A stretch of 64,000 nucleotides of DNA from Gracilibacillus lacisalsi DSM 19029 (GCF_000377765.1 NZ_KB898665.1:186001-250000), one strand, 5' to 3'. Numbered from the stretch's first letter, positions 1 through 9,621 are shown. Notes: generated by a model not told the origin, from the letters alone. Numbers and translations are program-made.

Positions 1-1752
1 CCGGTAATCCGCTCCCTCTATGTCATTTGTACCAAACATATTCCATGCACTTGGTCTAAATAGCTTTTCTTCCGCAACATTATGCATATTGACTGGAATA
101 CGTAGCATCGAAGCAAGTGTTATTAAATCCGCTCCAATATGGCCGTAACTCATCGAACAATGGTTAGCACCCCAGTTATTCATCACCGTGTACACATCGC
201 GAAATGCACCTTCTCCTGTCAGATTCGGAACAAACCAGGTAGTTGGCCATGTTGGGTCTGTACGATTGTTTAATATTTCATGAACGTTATCCGGTAAATC
301 CACGGTATAACCCTCAGCAATTTGTAGTACAGGTCCTAATCCCTTCACAAGGTTTACACGTGCAATGGTGACTGGCATAGCTCCTTTTGATTTAAAATTA
401 CTCGAGAATCCTCCACCTCTGAAATACTCTGTATTAGCCGGTCGCCATTGTGTTGCTTGCAAGCATTTGTTTACTTCTTCGTCTGTAATCTCCCAGAACC
501 GTTTCATGGCAGGTTTACCGTCGATTTCCTGCTCCCCAGTACCATCTAAGGCAGCAGACCCTGAGTTTAACAAGTGAATTATTCCTTTGCTTGCCCTTCC
601 TTCCAGTTGATGATTCGCCACTCTTTGCACTGCATCAGGACTCCAATACGTTCTTACATCGGCAAAAACTTGAGCCGTATTAGTTAATAAGTGTCCAAAT
701 AGCATGGTAACTGCATTTAAGGTGTCGTTTTCTGTCGCTACTATATACGGAGCGCGAATACCATTCCAGTCAAACGAGGAATTAAGAATCGCTTCCATAA
801 AATCACCATTTGGAAAGTGGTCTGTCCATTGACGTTGACCTTGAAAACCAGATGCAATCGCATTTCTTCCCATTGCTTCTTCTTCATATCCTAATTCTGC
901 CAATTTCGGATTACCTTCCATCAAGTCTCTTGTGATGATAGTCATTTTAATATTCTTCTTTAAATCTTCTTCTTTTTGTTCTGCTGTCCGCTGATTTTCT
1001 TCCGCATTTGTATCAGAACCGATTTTACAATTTTGCTTCACCCAGTTATATGCTTTCTCAAATTCTTCATTATCATAAATTTCTTCATTGATACGGCGGG
1101 TAAGCTCGCTCATATCGACATATTCATTACGCATACCTAAGTAATCCTGGAAAAAGTTCTCATCTACCATACTGCCTGCAATACCCATAGAAACAGATCC
1201 AATAGATAAATAGGATTTATCTTTGAGCATAGCTACCGCAATACCTGCCTTAGCAAAGCGAAGAATCTTTTCCTGAACATCCTCTGGAATGGTATTGTCA
1301 TCAATATCTTGAACGTCTCTTCCATAAATACCGAAGGCAGGAATCCCTTTCTGATTATGTGCCGCCAACACAGCTGCTAAATAAACTGCGCCCGGACGCT
1401 CTGTGCCATTAAATCCCCATATCGCATTTGGCCGTCTCGGATCCATATCCATTGTTTCAGATCCATAGCACCAACAAGGTGTAACGGTAATCGTCACGCC
1501 AACATTTTCTTTATCAAATTTTGCTTTTGCTTGGGCTGCTTCTGCCACACCACCAATGCAAGTATCTGCAATAACCGTCTCAATCGGCGCACCATTATTA
1601 TAGTTCATGTTTTCAGATAACAACTGTGCCACAGCCTTTGCCATGTTCATTGTTTTTTCTTCTAATGACTCGCGCACACCTTTTCTTCGGCCATCAATTG
1701 TCGGGCGAATTCCTATCTTTGGCATATCTCCGAATAATCTTTGTCTTGTCAT
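1..1752 (-). CDS. fucI: L-fucose isomerase, C-terminus cut by window edge
   Basis: Cytoplasmic Mn-dependent aldose-ketose isomerase converting L-fucose to L-fuculose. The frame is open from the ATG at 1752 to the left edge, giving 584 codons; family members are about 590 residues, so only a few C-terminal residues are missing. The protein closely follows E. coli FucI throughout: PKIGIRP near the start, [13 protein letters not shown], and the metal ligands Glu341 (in VATENDT) and Asp365 (in FADVRTYW), plus a GHIGAD segment near the end. An AAGGAGGA ribosome site precedes the ATG. It is the last gene of the leftward operon, 15 bp after the kinase. Identification is firm; D-arabinose can also be a substrate of this family. 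Confidence 0.95.
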   Translation of the reverse strand, partial: MTRQRLFGDMPKIGIRPTIDGRRKGVRESLEEKTMNMAKAVAQLLSENMNYNNGAPIETVIADTCIGGVAEAAQAKAKFDKENVGVTITVTPCWCYGSETMDMDPRRPNAIWGFNGTERPGAVYLAAVLAAHNQKGIPAFGIYGRDVQDIDDNTIPEDVQEKILRFAKAGIAVAMLKDKSYLSIGSVSMGIAGSMVDENFFQDYLGMRNEYVDMSELTRRINEEIYDNEEFEKAYNWVKQNCKIGSDTNAEENQRTAEQKEEDLKKNIKMTIITRDLMEGNPKLAELGYEEEAMGRNAIASGFQGQRQWTDHFPNGDFMEAILNSSFDWNGIRAPYIVATENDTLNAVTMLFGHLLTNTAQVFADVRTYWSPDAVQRVANHQLEGRASKGIIHLLNSGSAALDGTGEQEIDGKPAMKRFWEITDEEVNKCLQATQWRPANTEYFRGGGFSSNFKSKGAMPVTIARVNLVKGLGPVLQIAEGYTVDLPDNVHEILNNRTDPTWPTTWFVPNLTGEGAFRDVYTVMNNWGANHCSMSYGHIGADLITLASMLRIPVNMHNVAEEKLFRPSAWNMFGTNDIEGADYR

Positions 1753-1767
1753 GTATATTCCTCCTTG

Positions 1768-3249
1768 TTAAGATGATGTCTCGTCAACCAACTGCACAAA
1801 GCGTTCATAAGCTGATTGCCAGCTTGATGACTTAATCGGTTGATAATGTTGGACAGAAAATGAATGTTGGACAATTTCTCTTGCTTGCTTCATGTTTTCT
1901 ATCTCTCCTAAAGCAATCCATTGGCCAATCGCATTGCCAATGGAACTAGCCTCAACAGGCCCTGCAACAACTTCTCGATTTGTCGCATTTGCCGTTAACT
2001 GACATAATTTTTTGTTGCGAATGGCACCGCCTCCCATATGAATGCGCTTTAATTTTTTTGAAGTTAATTTTTCTAATCTATTAATCACCCAATTGTATTT
2101 CATTGCTAAACTCTCTAAAATGCATCTAATCATTTCACCTTGCGTTGTCGGGATTGGTTGGGATGTCTCTTGGCAATAGAGTTGAATTTCCATAATCATA
2201 TTTTCTGGATTAAAGAACCTTGGATCATCTGGGTTAATAACGGAACGAAAGGGTTCTGCTTCTTCAAACAGATAGTTTTCTTTTTCAAAATCTGTATCGA
2301 TCCCTTCTCGTTCCCATATGGCACGACACTGTTGCAATAACCACATGCCCATATTATTTTTTTGCAATCGATACTTCCCTTCTATCGTCCCTTCATTGGT
2401 AAAACCCCATTGCATTGCCTTATCTTCTGTCACTGGCTGATTAACTGGAACACCGATTAACACCCATGTACCACAGCTCATAAACACGGACTGATCGTCT
2501 TCTAACGGAAGTGCTGCTAATGCACTTGCAGTATCATGACCTGCTACATTGATTACTTTTACAGGTTCGATTTGTAATTCTTTATGAATGGATGGCAATG
2601 TATCACCAGCAATCGTTAGCGGCTGTTTAACAGGTGCCAATAAATTACTGGATATGCCTAATCTCTTTAAAATATCCGTTTCCCACTCTGTTGTTCCTGT
2701 TCTCAGCATTTGGGTGGTAGAACTAATGGTAAATTCATTATTTTTTTCCCCACAAAATAAATAGGCTAATAGATTCGGTGTTAATAGTAACGTGTCTGCA
2801 GTTTCTAATAACGCCGGATTCTGCTGTTTTATCGTATATAATTGGAAGACGGTATTAATTGGCGCTGTCTCCACACCAGTCTGTCTAAATAACTCTTCTG
2901 ATGTAATAAGTTGTAAGGCATCCTCCATCCCTTTTGCATTCTGAGGATTCCGATAACTATAGGGATTTGCTAGTAGTTCTCCTGTTTTTGATAGTAAGCC
3001 GAAATCAACTCCCCAAGTGTCAATTCCCAGACTTTCGACTTTGTCATGACCTTGTTGAACACTTACTTGTATGCCCTTCTTCATTTCAGAAAAAATACTT
3101 AAAATATTCCAGTAATAATGATTAATTACGTGGATAGGATGGTTTGGAAATCGATATATTTCTTCTAAATACATCTTCTCTCCATCAAAGCTATTTAACA
3201 TTAACCTTCCATTAGAGGCACCTATATCAAATGCCCAGACTTTCTTCAT
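1768..3249 (-). CDS. fucK: L-fuculokinase (FGGY family, rhamnulokinase-like)
   Basis: Sugar kinase of 493 residues, expected to phosphorylate L-fuculose to L-fuculose 1-phosphate. The FGGY fold shows in AFDIGASNGRL at residues 6-16 (phosphate loop), the catalytic-Asp segment AGHDTASA at about 235-242, and GGGAIRNK near 400 (adenine side). Sequence style is closer to RhaB rhamnulokinases than to enteric FucK. The role as fuculokinase rests on its place between fucA and fucI, 12 and 15 bp away. Rhamnulokinase is the alternative, but no rhamnose isomerase is present here. Class is certain; the exact sugar is inferred. Confidence 0.88.
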   Translation of the reverse strand: MKKVWAFDIGASNGRLMLNSFDGEKMYLEEIYRFPNHPIHVINHYYWNILSIFSEMKKGIQVSVQQGHDKVESLGIDTWGVDFGLLSKTGELLANPYSYRNPQNAKGMEDALQLITSEELFRQTGVETAPINTVFQLYTIKQQNPALLETADTLLLTPNLLAYLFCGEKNNEFTISSTTQMLRTGTTEWETDILKRLGISSNLLAPVKQPLTIAGDTLPSIHKELQIEPVKVINVAGHDTASALAALPLEDDQSVFMSCGTWVLIGVPVNQPVTEDKAMQWGFTNEGTIEGKYRLQKNNMGMWLLQQCRAIWEREGIDTDFEKENYLFEEAEPFRSVINPDDPRFFNPENMIMEIQLYCQETSQPIPTTQGEMIRCILESLAMKYNWVINRLEKLTSKKLKRIHMGGGAIRNKKLCQLTANATNREVVAGPVEASSIGNAIGQWIALGEIENMKQAREIVQHSFSVQHYQPIKSSSWQSAYERFVQLVDETSS

Positions 3250-3261
3250 CCAACTCCTCCC

Positions 3262-3909
3262 TTACGAATCTTCTAATAATTTTGCGCGATATTTTTCACT
3301 GGATAAATTGCGCAAATCTTGGCATTCTTTTTCTGTTAACAATTTTGGACTACCGACCATACTTGAAAGCGTATAAACTTTTGCTGCTTCCTCTATTAGC
3401 TGCATAAAAAAGTAGGCTTCTTTCATGGATTTCCCCACGGTTAACACCCCATGGTTTCGCATAACCACCACATCTGTTTCTTCAATTACCTCACCTACAG
3501 CATCTGCTAATACATGTGTTGTTGGAATCATGTAATCTAAATACTTCACATTTCTAATCATTGCTGGAAAATCAGGGAACATGCTCGGTATATCTTTATC
3601 AGCAGACGAAACAGCGACAGAATAACTTGGATGAGCATGTAATACTGAATCAATATCGGATCTTTTCCTAAAACACTCGAGGTGCATCAATAATTCTGAA
3701 GATGGTTTCAAATTGGTTAGTACCTCACCTGTTTCAATATGCACTTTCACCCATTGCTCTTCTTCAATTTCCTGCAAATCAAAACCACTTGGCGAAATAT
3801 ACATGTATTCTCCGTCTCGCATACTTAAATTACCACCAGCACCTACTACTAACCCTGAGTGAACTAATTTCTTCGCATACTCTCCCAATTGTTGTTTAAC
3901 CTTTAGCAT
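3262..3909 (-). CDS. fucA: L-fuculose-phosphate aldolase (class II, zinc)
   Basis: Cleaves L-fuculose 1-phosphate to dihydroxyacetone phosphate and L-lactaldehyde. The 215-residue protein has the class II aldolase/adducin fold: GNLSMRDG near 26-33 for phosphate, Glu72 as catalytic acid, and zinc ligands His91 and His93 (HAHPSYS) and His153 (RNHGVLTVG). Length matches the family (about 215). It sits third in the operon between the mutarotase and kinase genes. The related RhaD aldolase is the only serious alternative and is usually longer. Confidence 0.92.
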   Translation of the reverse strand: MLKVKQQLGEYAKKLVHSGLVVGAGGNLSMRDGEYMYISPSGFDLQEIEEEQWVKVHIETGEVLTNLKPSSELLMHLECFRKRSDIDSVLHAHPSYSVAVSSADKDIPSMFPDFPAMIRNVKYLDYMIPTTHVLADAVGEVIEETDVVVMRNHGVLTVGKSMKEAYFFMQLIEEAAKVYTLSSMVGSPKLLTEKECQDLRNLSSEKYRAKLLEDS

Positions 3910-3932
3910 GGAACAACCCTCCTATACGGAAA

Positions 3933-4364
3933 TTAAGAAATAACACCTTTTTTTAAAATAATGTTGGCATACAAAGCTTGCTCAGTTGTTGCTATAATGG
4001 TATATGCTCGCTTTGATCTTTCATAAAAAGCAAACCGTTCTTCATGACCAATTTGCCTTTTTCCCACTTGATGTTTGCTTAAAATAGCTTTGTATGTTTG
4101 CCAAATCTCTGGTGTTGGCTCCTTTTGTTTATCGACTACTTGCATCAACGTAACCGGCTTATCCACGAAAGTATCAAGTGGGAATAATTCCAAAATAGCC
4201 TCTAATAAGTCTGGAACCTGATGTCCATCACAACGGATTAGCCGATTAGCATAATTTGCAGCTGGAAAGTTGCCATCACCTATCACGATCTCATCACCAT
4301 GCCCCATCTCGTGAAGCGTTTTCAATAAGTCAGGTGACAAGATATTGGGTATTCCTTTTAACAT
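3933..4364 (-). CDS. fucU: L-fucose mutarotase (RbsD/FucU family)
   Basis: Interconverts alpha and beta anomers of L-fucose, supplying the form used by the isomerase. The 143-residue protein begins with the family pattern MLKGIPNILSPDLLKTLHEMGHGD, shown here only to note His22, Asp24 and Asp30 (IGDGNFP), the usual active-site positions. Length equals that of FucU proteins (about 140). It lies 24 bp after the regulator gene and 23 bp before the aldolase gene, so it is the first enzyme gene of the operon. RbsD (ribose) is the paralogous alternative; the fucA/fucI neighbours favour fucose. Confidence 0.9.
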   Translation of the reverse strand: MLKGIPNILSPDLLKTLHEMGHGDEIVIGDGNFPAANYANRLIRCDGHQVPDLLEAILELFPLDTFVDKPVTLMQVVDKQKEPTPEIWQTYKAILSKHQVGKRQIGHEERFAFYERSKRAYTIIATTEQALYANIILKKGVIS

Positions 4365-4388
4365 GCATACCCCTCCTGTCTATTATTT

Positions 4389-5411
4389 TTATTTCATCCT
4401 CCTTGTTGACTTCCTGATATGAATATCGGGAGGCAATATTATCTTCCTTTCTTGATCTACATTCTTCTGTTCGACCCTTTCAATTAGAAATTGAATTCCA
4501 ATTCGGCCAAGTTCAGACGCTGGTTGAGCAGCAACAGTGAAAAATGGATCAAAATACACAACTGGCTCTACCTCATCAAAACACACCACCGAAATATCTT
4601 CCGGCACATGTAACCCTAATTCTTTCAATGCTTTCATCACACTGATTGCAATAAAGTTGTTCGCAGCGAAGATCGCGGTTGGTCGCTTCTTTTCATTTAA
4701 TTGCATAAGCTGTTCTACAATACTTTGTGTATTTCCAGCTTGAACACTTTTAAAATCAATTTCAGAAATATAGTTTTCGTGTACAGGTAAATCATTAAGC
4801 TTCAGTGTCTCCAAATAACCTCTCTGTCGTTCTCTTGCTGTTGAAACATTGGATGGACCATTGATAAGTGCAATGTTTCGGTGACCATAATCAATTAAAT
4901 GTTCTACAAGCTTACGACTACCTTCATAACTATCACCTAAGACATAGTCTCCCATAAACCCTTCAATCGTTCTGTCAATTAAAACAGCCGGAATATTATG
5001 GTCTCTTAGCCGTTTAATTTGATCTAATGATTTATCACTTGTCGGAGCAATTAAGACACCATCAACTCTTGCCGAGAGCATCATATCAATGTAATTGATC
5101 TCCTTTTCACTATCTTCATCCGTATTACTCATTAATACCCGGTAACCCACTTCTACAGCAGCATCTTCTGCACCTCTTGCAATTTTAGAGAAAAAAGGGT
5201 TAGATATATCTGTTAAGATCAAACCCAATGTTTTCGTTTGATTGGATGTTAGACTTCTAGCTGCAGAGTTAGGTACATATCCTAATTCTTTTATTGCTTT
5301 TTCCACTTTTTCCCTTGTTGTCAATCGAATATTGCCAGAATTATTAATGACTCTGGAAACTGTCATCGGAGAAACATTTGCTTTTTTTGCGATATCATAG
5401 ATTGTTACCAT
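4389..5411 (-). CDS. LacI-family regulator of the fucose locus
   Basis: A 340-residue LacI/GalR repressor. Residues 1-50 hold the helix-turn-helix and hinge (TIYDIAKKANVSPMTVSRV, then YVPNSAARSL); residues 60-330 form a periplasmic-binding-like sensor domain (TLGLILTDISNPFF, VVCFDEVEPV). It is the first gene of the fuc operon and its own promoter overlaps a perfect 18-bp palindrome, so autorepression relieved by a fucose-derived sugar is likely. The divergent ABC importer carries two similar sites. The effector is inferred, not seen. Confidence 0.93.
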   Translation of the reverse strand: MVTIYDIAKKANVSPMTVSRVINNSGNIRLTTREKVEKAIKELGYVPNSAARSLTSNQTKTLGLILTDISNPFFSKIARGAEDAAVEVGYRVLMSNTDEDSEKEINYIDMMLSARVDGVLIAPTSDKSLDQIKRLRDHNIPAVLIDRTIEGFMGDYVLGDSYEGSRKLVEHLIDYGHRNIALINGPSNVSTARERQRGYLETLKLNDLPVHENYISEIDFKSVQAGNTQSIVEQLMQLNEKKRPTAIFAANNFIAISVMKALKELGLHVPEDISVVCFDEVEPVVYFDPFFTVAAQPASELGRIGIQFLIERVEQKNVDQERKIILPPDIHIRKSTRRMK

Positions 5412-5446
5412 AATTGCATACCTCTTTTTATAGCTTTGTTTTTTAT

Positions 5447-5476
5447 AATGATACCGGTATCATTTATTTAATGCAA
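5447..5476 (-). promoter_or_regulatory. Promoter and LacI-type operator of the fuc operon
   Basis: The perfect palindrome AATGATACCGGTATCATT lies at 5447-5464. Read leftward, a -35 box TTGCAT (5476-5471) and a -10 box TATCAT (5453-5448) are separated by 17 bp, so the operator covers the spacer and -10. This is the geometry of direct repression by the adjacent LacI-type regulator. Confidence 0.75.
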
Positions 5477-5593
5477 GAGTTTTTTATTGTATGATTAAAC
5501 ATTTATTATTCACAAGTTGCCAAACCCTTTGAATCTATTGTATTATTCTACAATTACAAGATAACAGCAAATAAAACATGTCAAAAATAATTA

Positions 5594-5651
5594 TTGACAT
5601 GTTTTAACCCTTGTGATAATTTTATGTTACCGGTAACCGAAAGCGCTACCA
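5594..5651 (+). promoter_or_regulatory. Importer promoter, LacI-type operator and cre-like site
   Basis: TTGACA at 5594-5599 and an extended -10 (TGT then GATAAT at 5615-5620, spacer a short 15 bp) precede the palindrome GTTACCGGTAAC at 5626-5637. Directly after it, 5638-5651 reads CGAAAGCGCTACCA, which fits the CcpA cre pattern TGNAARCGNWWNCA at all but the first base. The layout suggests repression by the fucose regulator and carbon catabolite repression at the start of transcription. Confidence 0.65.
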
Positions 5652-5834
5652 TTTATAATATCTCAAAAATAGAAGTCGTGATTGCTCAAGTTACCTCTTC
5701 TTATAGCTTTGATACTTGGTTTTTATTGTACTCTTTCCTCAAGACTCTGCATAAACAAATCTTATATATCCATCGTAAGCAACCGGAACATTTTCTTTTT
5801 ATGTAATTTATAAAATATCTCTAACTTTATTCTA

Positions 5835-5848
5835 TGTTATCGGTATCA
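5835..5848 (+). promoter_or_regulatory. Third TACCGGTA-type operator-like site
   Basis: TGTTATCGGTATCA is an imperfect version of the two palindromes upstream (shared GTTAYCGGTAWC). It lies just before the ribosome site of the ABC ATPase gene, so a repressor bound here could block elongation or loop to the other sites. Confidence 0.5.
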
Positions 5849-5867
5849 AAAGGGAAGGAGCAAGCAG

Positions 5868-7358
5868 ATGTCCAATAAAATACTTGAGATGCAAAACATT
5901 AACAAGTCATTTCCCGGTGTCAAGGCATTATCTGATGTGCAATTGGACTTACACCGTGGTGAAGTTTTAGCATTGATCGGTGAAAACGGTGCTGGCAAAT
6001 CAACATTGATGAAGATACTCACCGGTATCTATCAGAAGGATGAAGGCAGTATTATTTATGATGGAAAAGAAATAGCACCTTCTAATACAAAAGAAGCCCA
6101 GGAACTCGGGATCAACATTATTCATCAGGAACTAAACCTGATGCCAGATTTAACTGTTGCCGAAAATATATTCATTGGTCGTGAGCCTAGAGATAAGCTG
6201 AAATTCTTTCTAAAAAATAAAGAATTAAATCAACAAGCAGACGAATTGTTTCAAAAGTTAAATATTACATTAAATCCGCGCACCAAAATTTCCAAACTAA
6301 CTGTTGCCAAACAACAGATGGTGGAAATCGCCAAGGCACTATCATTTAACGCAAAAATACTTATTATGGACGAACCCACTGCAGCTTTAACAGATAAAGA
6401 AATCAATACATTATTTGATATTATTACTTGGCTAAAAAATGAAGGTGTTGCTATTATCTATATCTCACACCGAATGGAAGAATTAAAACGCATCTCTGAT
6501 CGCATCACTGTTATGAGAGACGGCGAATACGTTGCTACACTGCCCACCGAAACAACGGAAATACGCCAAGTTGTTTCATTAATGGTAGGCAGAGAAGTAA
6601 CAATCGAACAGAAAGTATCTGACCCAAACAAATTTACTGATACGGTCCTTGAAGTAAACCATTTAACTAATCACTATATAAAAGATGTTTCATTTCACCT
6701 CAAAAAGGGTGAAATATTGGGATTTGCCGGGTTAGTTGGTGCTGGAAGAACAGAAGTAGCAAGGGCAATCTTCGGAGCAGATCCCTTTTCAGGTGAAATT
6801 AAAGTAAACGGAAAAACCGTCACAATTAAACAGCCAGTTGATGCCGTTAAGCATGGGATAGGTTATTTATCTGAAGATCGTAAACGCTTTGGTCTTATGC
6901 TCGAAATGACAGTAAAGGAAAACATTATCATTTCCTCTTTAGCTAATTATTCAACAGCTGCTTTTGTTAAACCTACAAACATTAAAACAGATGCTGAGGA
7001 ATATGCTCGCAGATTAAAAGTAAAGACACCTAGTGTTAATCAACGAGTAAAACTATTATCTGGTGGTAATCAACAAAAGATCGTCATTGCTAAATGGTTA
7101 CTCAAGGATTGCGATATTTTAATCTTCGACGAACCTACCAGAGGTATTGATGTGGGGGCAAAACAAGAAATTTACGATTTATTAGAAATGTTAGCTAATC
7201 AAGGCAAATCAATTATCATGATTTCTTCAGAATTAACCGAGATATTAAGGCTTAGTGACCGTATTATGGTAATGAACGAGGGACGAGTCACTGGAGAGTT
7301 ATTAAATCAGGATGCTAATCAAGAGAACATAATGGAGCTTGCTACACAGCATAACTAA
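5868..7358 (+). CDS. Ribose-type sugar ABC importer, double ATPase
   Basis: Cytoplasmic ATPase of 496 residues with two ABC domains in tandem, as in RbsA, XylG and MglA. The first has Walker A GENGAGKST at 38-46 and Walker B LIMDEPTAAL; the second has the usual degenerate Walker A (GLVGAGRTE, about 285-295), signature LSGGNQQK and Walker B LIFDEPTRGID. GGGAAGGAG lies before the ATG. The permease gene follows after 24 bp and the binding protein further down. Because it is divergent from fuc genes and shares their operators, L-fucose (or a close sugar) is the inferred cargo; fucose more often enters by FucP or PTS-like systems. Confidence 0.9.
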   Translation: MSNKILEMQNINKSFPGVKALSDVQLDLHRGEVLALIGENGAGKSTLMKILTGIYQKDEGSIIYDGKEIAPSNTKEAQELGINIIHQELNLMPDLTVAENIFIGREPRDKLKFFLKNKELNQQADELFQKLNITLNPRTKISKLTVAKQQMVEIAKALSFNAKILIMDEPTAALTDKEINTLFDIITWLKNEGVAIIYISHRMEELKRISDRITVMRDGEYVATLPTETTEIRQVVSLMVGREVTIEQKVSDPNKFTDTVLEVNHLTNHYIKDVSFHLKKGEILGFAGLVGAGRTEVARAIFGADPFSGEIKVNGKTVTIKQPVDAVKHGIGYLSEDRKRFGLMLEMTVKENIIISSLANYSTAAFVKPTNIKTDAEEYARRLKVKTPSVNQRVKLLSGGNQQKIVIAKWLLKDCDILIFDEPTRGIDVGAKQEIYDLLEMLANQGKSIIMISSELTEILRLSDRIMVMNEGRVTGELLNQDANQENIMELATQHN

Positions 7359-7382
7359 AGTGTTTAAAGGAGTGAGAAAAAG

Positions 7383-8375
7383 ATGTCGACATTAACAAGC
7401 AATCCATCAGCAAGCGATCAAAAGAAAAGACTTGTAAGTTCTGGGGCGCTGCAACAAATATTAGCATTTGCCAGCCTTATTATTTTAGTTATTTTTTTCT
7501 CGATTGCTTCAGAGAACTTTTTACAATGGTCTAATATTGAAGGTATATTATTATCCACTACCGTTATTGGTATTCTTGCCTTAGGGACTACATTTGTGAT
7601 CATTACAGGCGGAATCGACTTATCTATTGGTACAGGGATGACACTTACTTCAGTTATGACAGGGGTATTTATCGTATTTCTTGGTTTACCAGTCCTTGTA
7701 GGTATTATCGGTGGAATTGTTACAGGTGCATTAATTGGTTTTATCTCTGGATTTTCGGTATCCATCTTAAGAATCCCACCATTCATTGCAACTCTAGCAA
7801 TGATGATGATCGCCGAAGGTTTATCCCTGGTCATATCAGGTGCATCACCTATTTATTTTAGTGATGTAGAAGGGTTTAATAACATTGCCCTAGGTTCGAT
7901 ATTTCCTGGAGCAATCCCCAATGCAGTGGTTATTTTCTTTATCATGGTTTTAATTGGATGGATCTTGTTATCTAAAACGATTGTTGGCCGCTACACTTTT
8001 TCAATCGGGAGTAATGAAGAAGCAACCAGGCTATCAGGGATCAACGTAAAAAAATGGAAGATGATCATCTACACCATCGCTGGATGTTTTACCGGTGTAG
8101 CAGGAGTCATTATGGCATCACGATTAAATTCTGCTCAGCCTGCCTTAGGTATGGGATATGAATTGGAAGCGATTGCAGCAGTTGTAATCGGTGGTACTTC
8201 TTTAAGTGGCGGTAAAGGATCGCTTATCGGGACGATGATTGGTGCATTAATTATGAGTGTCCTTACGAATGGGCTGCGGATTATGTCCATCCCCCAAGAG
8301 TGGCAAACAGTTGTTATAGGTTTTGTTATATTACTAGCAGTTTATTTTGATATGTTACGCAAAAAAGATAGTTAA
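7383..8375 (+). CDS. Ribose-type sugar ABC importer, permease
   Basis: Integral membrane protein of 330 residues of the BPD_transp_2 (RbsC) family, with about eight to ten hydrophobic segments. Family signatures include GTTFVIITGGIDLSIG at about 62-77 and ATRLSGINVKKWK near 217, the cytoplasmic loop that contacts the ATPase, then AVVIGGTSLSGGKGS near 265. It forms the channel as a homodimer with the ATPase encoded just upstream. AAAGGAGTG precedes the ATG. Confidence 0.92.
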   Translation: MSTLTSNPSASDQKKRLVSSGALQQILAFASLIILVIFFSIASENFLQWSNIEGILLSTTVIGILALGTTFVIITGGIDLSIGTGMTLTSVMTGVFIVFLGLPVLVGIIGGIVTGALIGFISGFSVSILRIPPFIATLAMMMIAEGLSLVISGASPIYFSDVEGFNNIALGSIFPGAIPNAVVIFFIMVLIGWILLSKTIVGRYTFSIGSNEEATRLSGINVKKWKMIIYTIAGCFTGVAGVIMASRLNSAQPALGMGYELEAIAAVVIGGTSLSGGKGSLIGTMIGALIMSVLTNGLRIMSIPQEWQTVVIGFVILLAVYFDMLRKKDS

Positions 8376-8399
8376 TTTCTTTTTCTCTTGGATGTAACT

Positions 8400-8535
8400 C
8401 ATGTAAGTTATTTCATAAAGTGAAATTTCCATCAGTGGGGTAACCCCTACTAATGGTTAGCAAAACTTATCAGGGTGTTAACGTCCATGCTCTCACACCT
8501 TGAAGTGGGGATTTGCCGACGATTAGCACTGTGAA
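8400..8535 (+). other. Structured element between permease and binding-protein genes
   Basis: This 189-bp gap holds two clear hairpins: 8429-8456 (stems CCAT/ATGG, AGT/ACT and GGGG/CCCC around TAA) and 8472-8501 (AGGGTGT pairing ACACCTT). It is more GC-rich than its surroundings. It may stabilise or attenuate the mRNA so that the binding protein is made in excess, or be the remnant of a transposon-associated RNA. I cannot name the family from memory with certainty. Confidence 0.5.
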
Positions 8536-8564
8536 AAATTAAATTTTTTAAAGGGGAGTTATCA

Positions 8565-9590
8565 ATGAAGAAAAAATGGTTAGCATTTTTAGTTGTCTTT
8601 GTCTCCGTTTTATTTGTCTTGTCGGCCTGTGGTAGCGAATCTGAAGAAGCATCTGACAGTGGTGATGCAGAAGTATCTGGTACAGAAGAGACACCTGCAA
8701 ATGACGAAGTATCTGGCGATAAACCTTATGTAGCGATTGTTTCTAAAGGTTTTCAGCATCAGTTCTGGCAAGCTGTCCAAAGAGGGGCTGAACAAGCAGC
8801 AGAAGAATTTGATGTAGAAATAACGTTTGAAGGCCCGGAAAACGAATCACAAGTAGATAAGCAAATAGAAATGTTACAAGCAGCTCTTGATAAAAATCCT
8901 GACGCGATTGGTTTTGCAGCATTAGATTCGCAAGCAGCATCACCACTTCTCGAAAACGCTGAAGAATCAGATATTCCTGTTATCGCATTTGACTCTGGGG
9001 TTGATAGTGATATTCCACTTACAACTGCATCAACGAACAACTATGAAGCAGCTGCTTTAGCTGCAGATAAAATGGCTGAATTAATTGGGGAAGAAGGGAA
9101 AGTGGCATTAGTTATACATGATCAAGTATCAGTTACTGGTGTACAACGCCGTGATGGCTTTGTGGAAACAATAGAAGAAAAATATCCTGATATTGAAATT
9201 GTAGATACACAGTACGGCGGTGGGGACCATTTAGAATCTACTAACCTCGCAAAAACAATGATGCAAGCACATCCTGATATCGCCGGAATTTATGGATCCA
9301 ATGAAGGATCAGCGATCGGTGTCGTCAATGCTGTCAGAGAGTTAGGTAAAGAAGGAGAAGTTACTGTAGTTGGTTTTGACTCTGGTAAACAACAAATCGA
9401 TGCAATAAATGAAGGTATAATGGCTGGTGCGATCACGCAAAATCCAGAGGGCATCGGATGTGAAACTGTCAAAGCTGCTGTAGATGCATTAAACGGTGAA
9501 GAAGTACCCGAAAACATTGACACCGGGTTCTTCTGGTATGATGCGGATAATATCGATGATGATGAGATTCAAGCTGCGATTTATGAATAA
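8565..9590 (+). CDS. Sugar-binding lipoprotein of the ribose-type ABC importer
   Basis: Extracellular lipid-anchored binding protein of 341 residues. A signal peptide ends in lipobox LSAC with Cys22, followed by an acidic linker to about residue 50. The Peripla_BP_4 sugar-binding fold follows: SKGFQHQFWQAVQRGAEQAA near 60, GFAALDS, AFDSGVDSDIP, and VVGFDSGKQQIDAI in the C-terminal lobe. AAAGGGGAG is the ribosome site. It belongs with the ATPase and permease genes upstream. The acidic linker is typical of salt- or alkali-tolerant Bacillaceae. Confidence 0.92.
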   Translation: MKKKWLAFLVVFVSVLFVLSACGSESEEASDSGDAEVSGTEETPANDEVSGDKPYVAIVSKGFQHQFWQAVQRGAEQAAEEFDVEITFEGPENESQVDKQIEMLQAALDKNPDAIGFAALDSQAASPLLENAEESDIPVIAFDSGVDSDIPLTTASTNNYEAAALAADKMAELIGEEGKVALVIHDQVSVTGVQRRDGFVETIEEKYPDIEIVDTQYGGGDHLESTNLAKTMMQAHPDIAGIYGSNEGSAIGVVNAVRELGKEGEVTVVGFDSGKQQIDAINEGIMAGAITQNPEGIGCETVKAAVDALNGEEVPENIDTGFFWYDADNIDDDEIQAAIYE

Positions 9591-9621
9591 CTAATTTGAC
9601 AACAAAAAGTGAGGGCAAAAA

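Noticed and set aside
7418-7834. Leftward 138-codon frame inside the permease gene
   Set aside because: Antisense shadow of a well-supported membrane protein gene; no ribosome site or recognisable domain.
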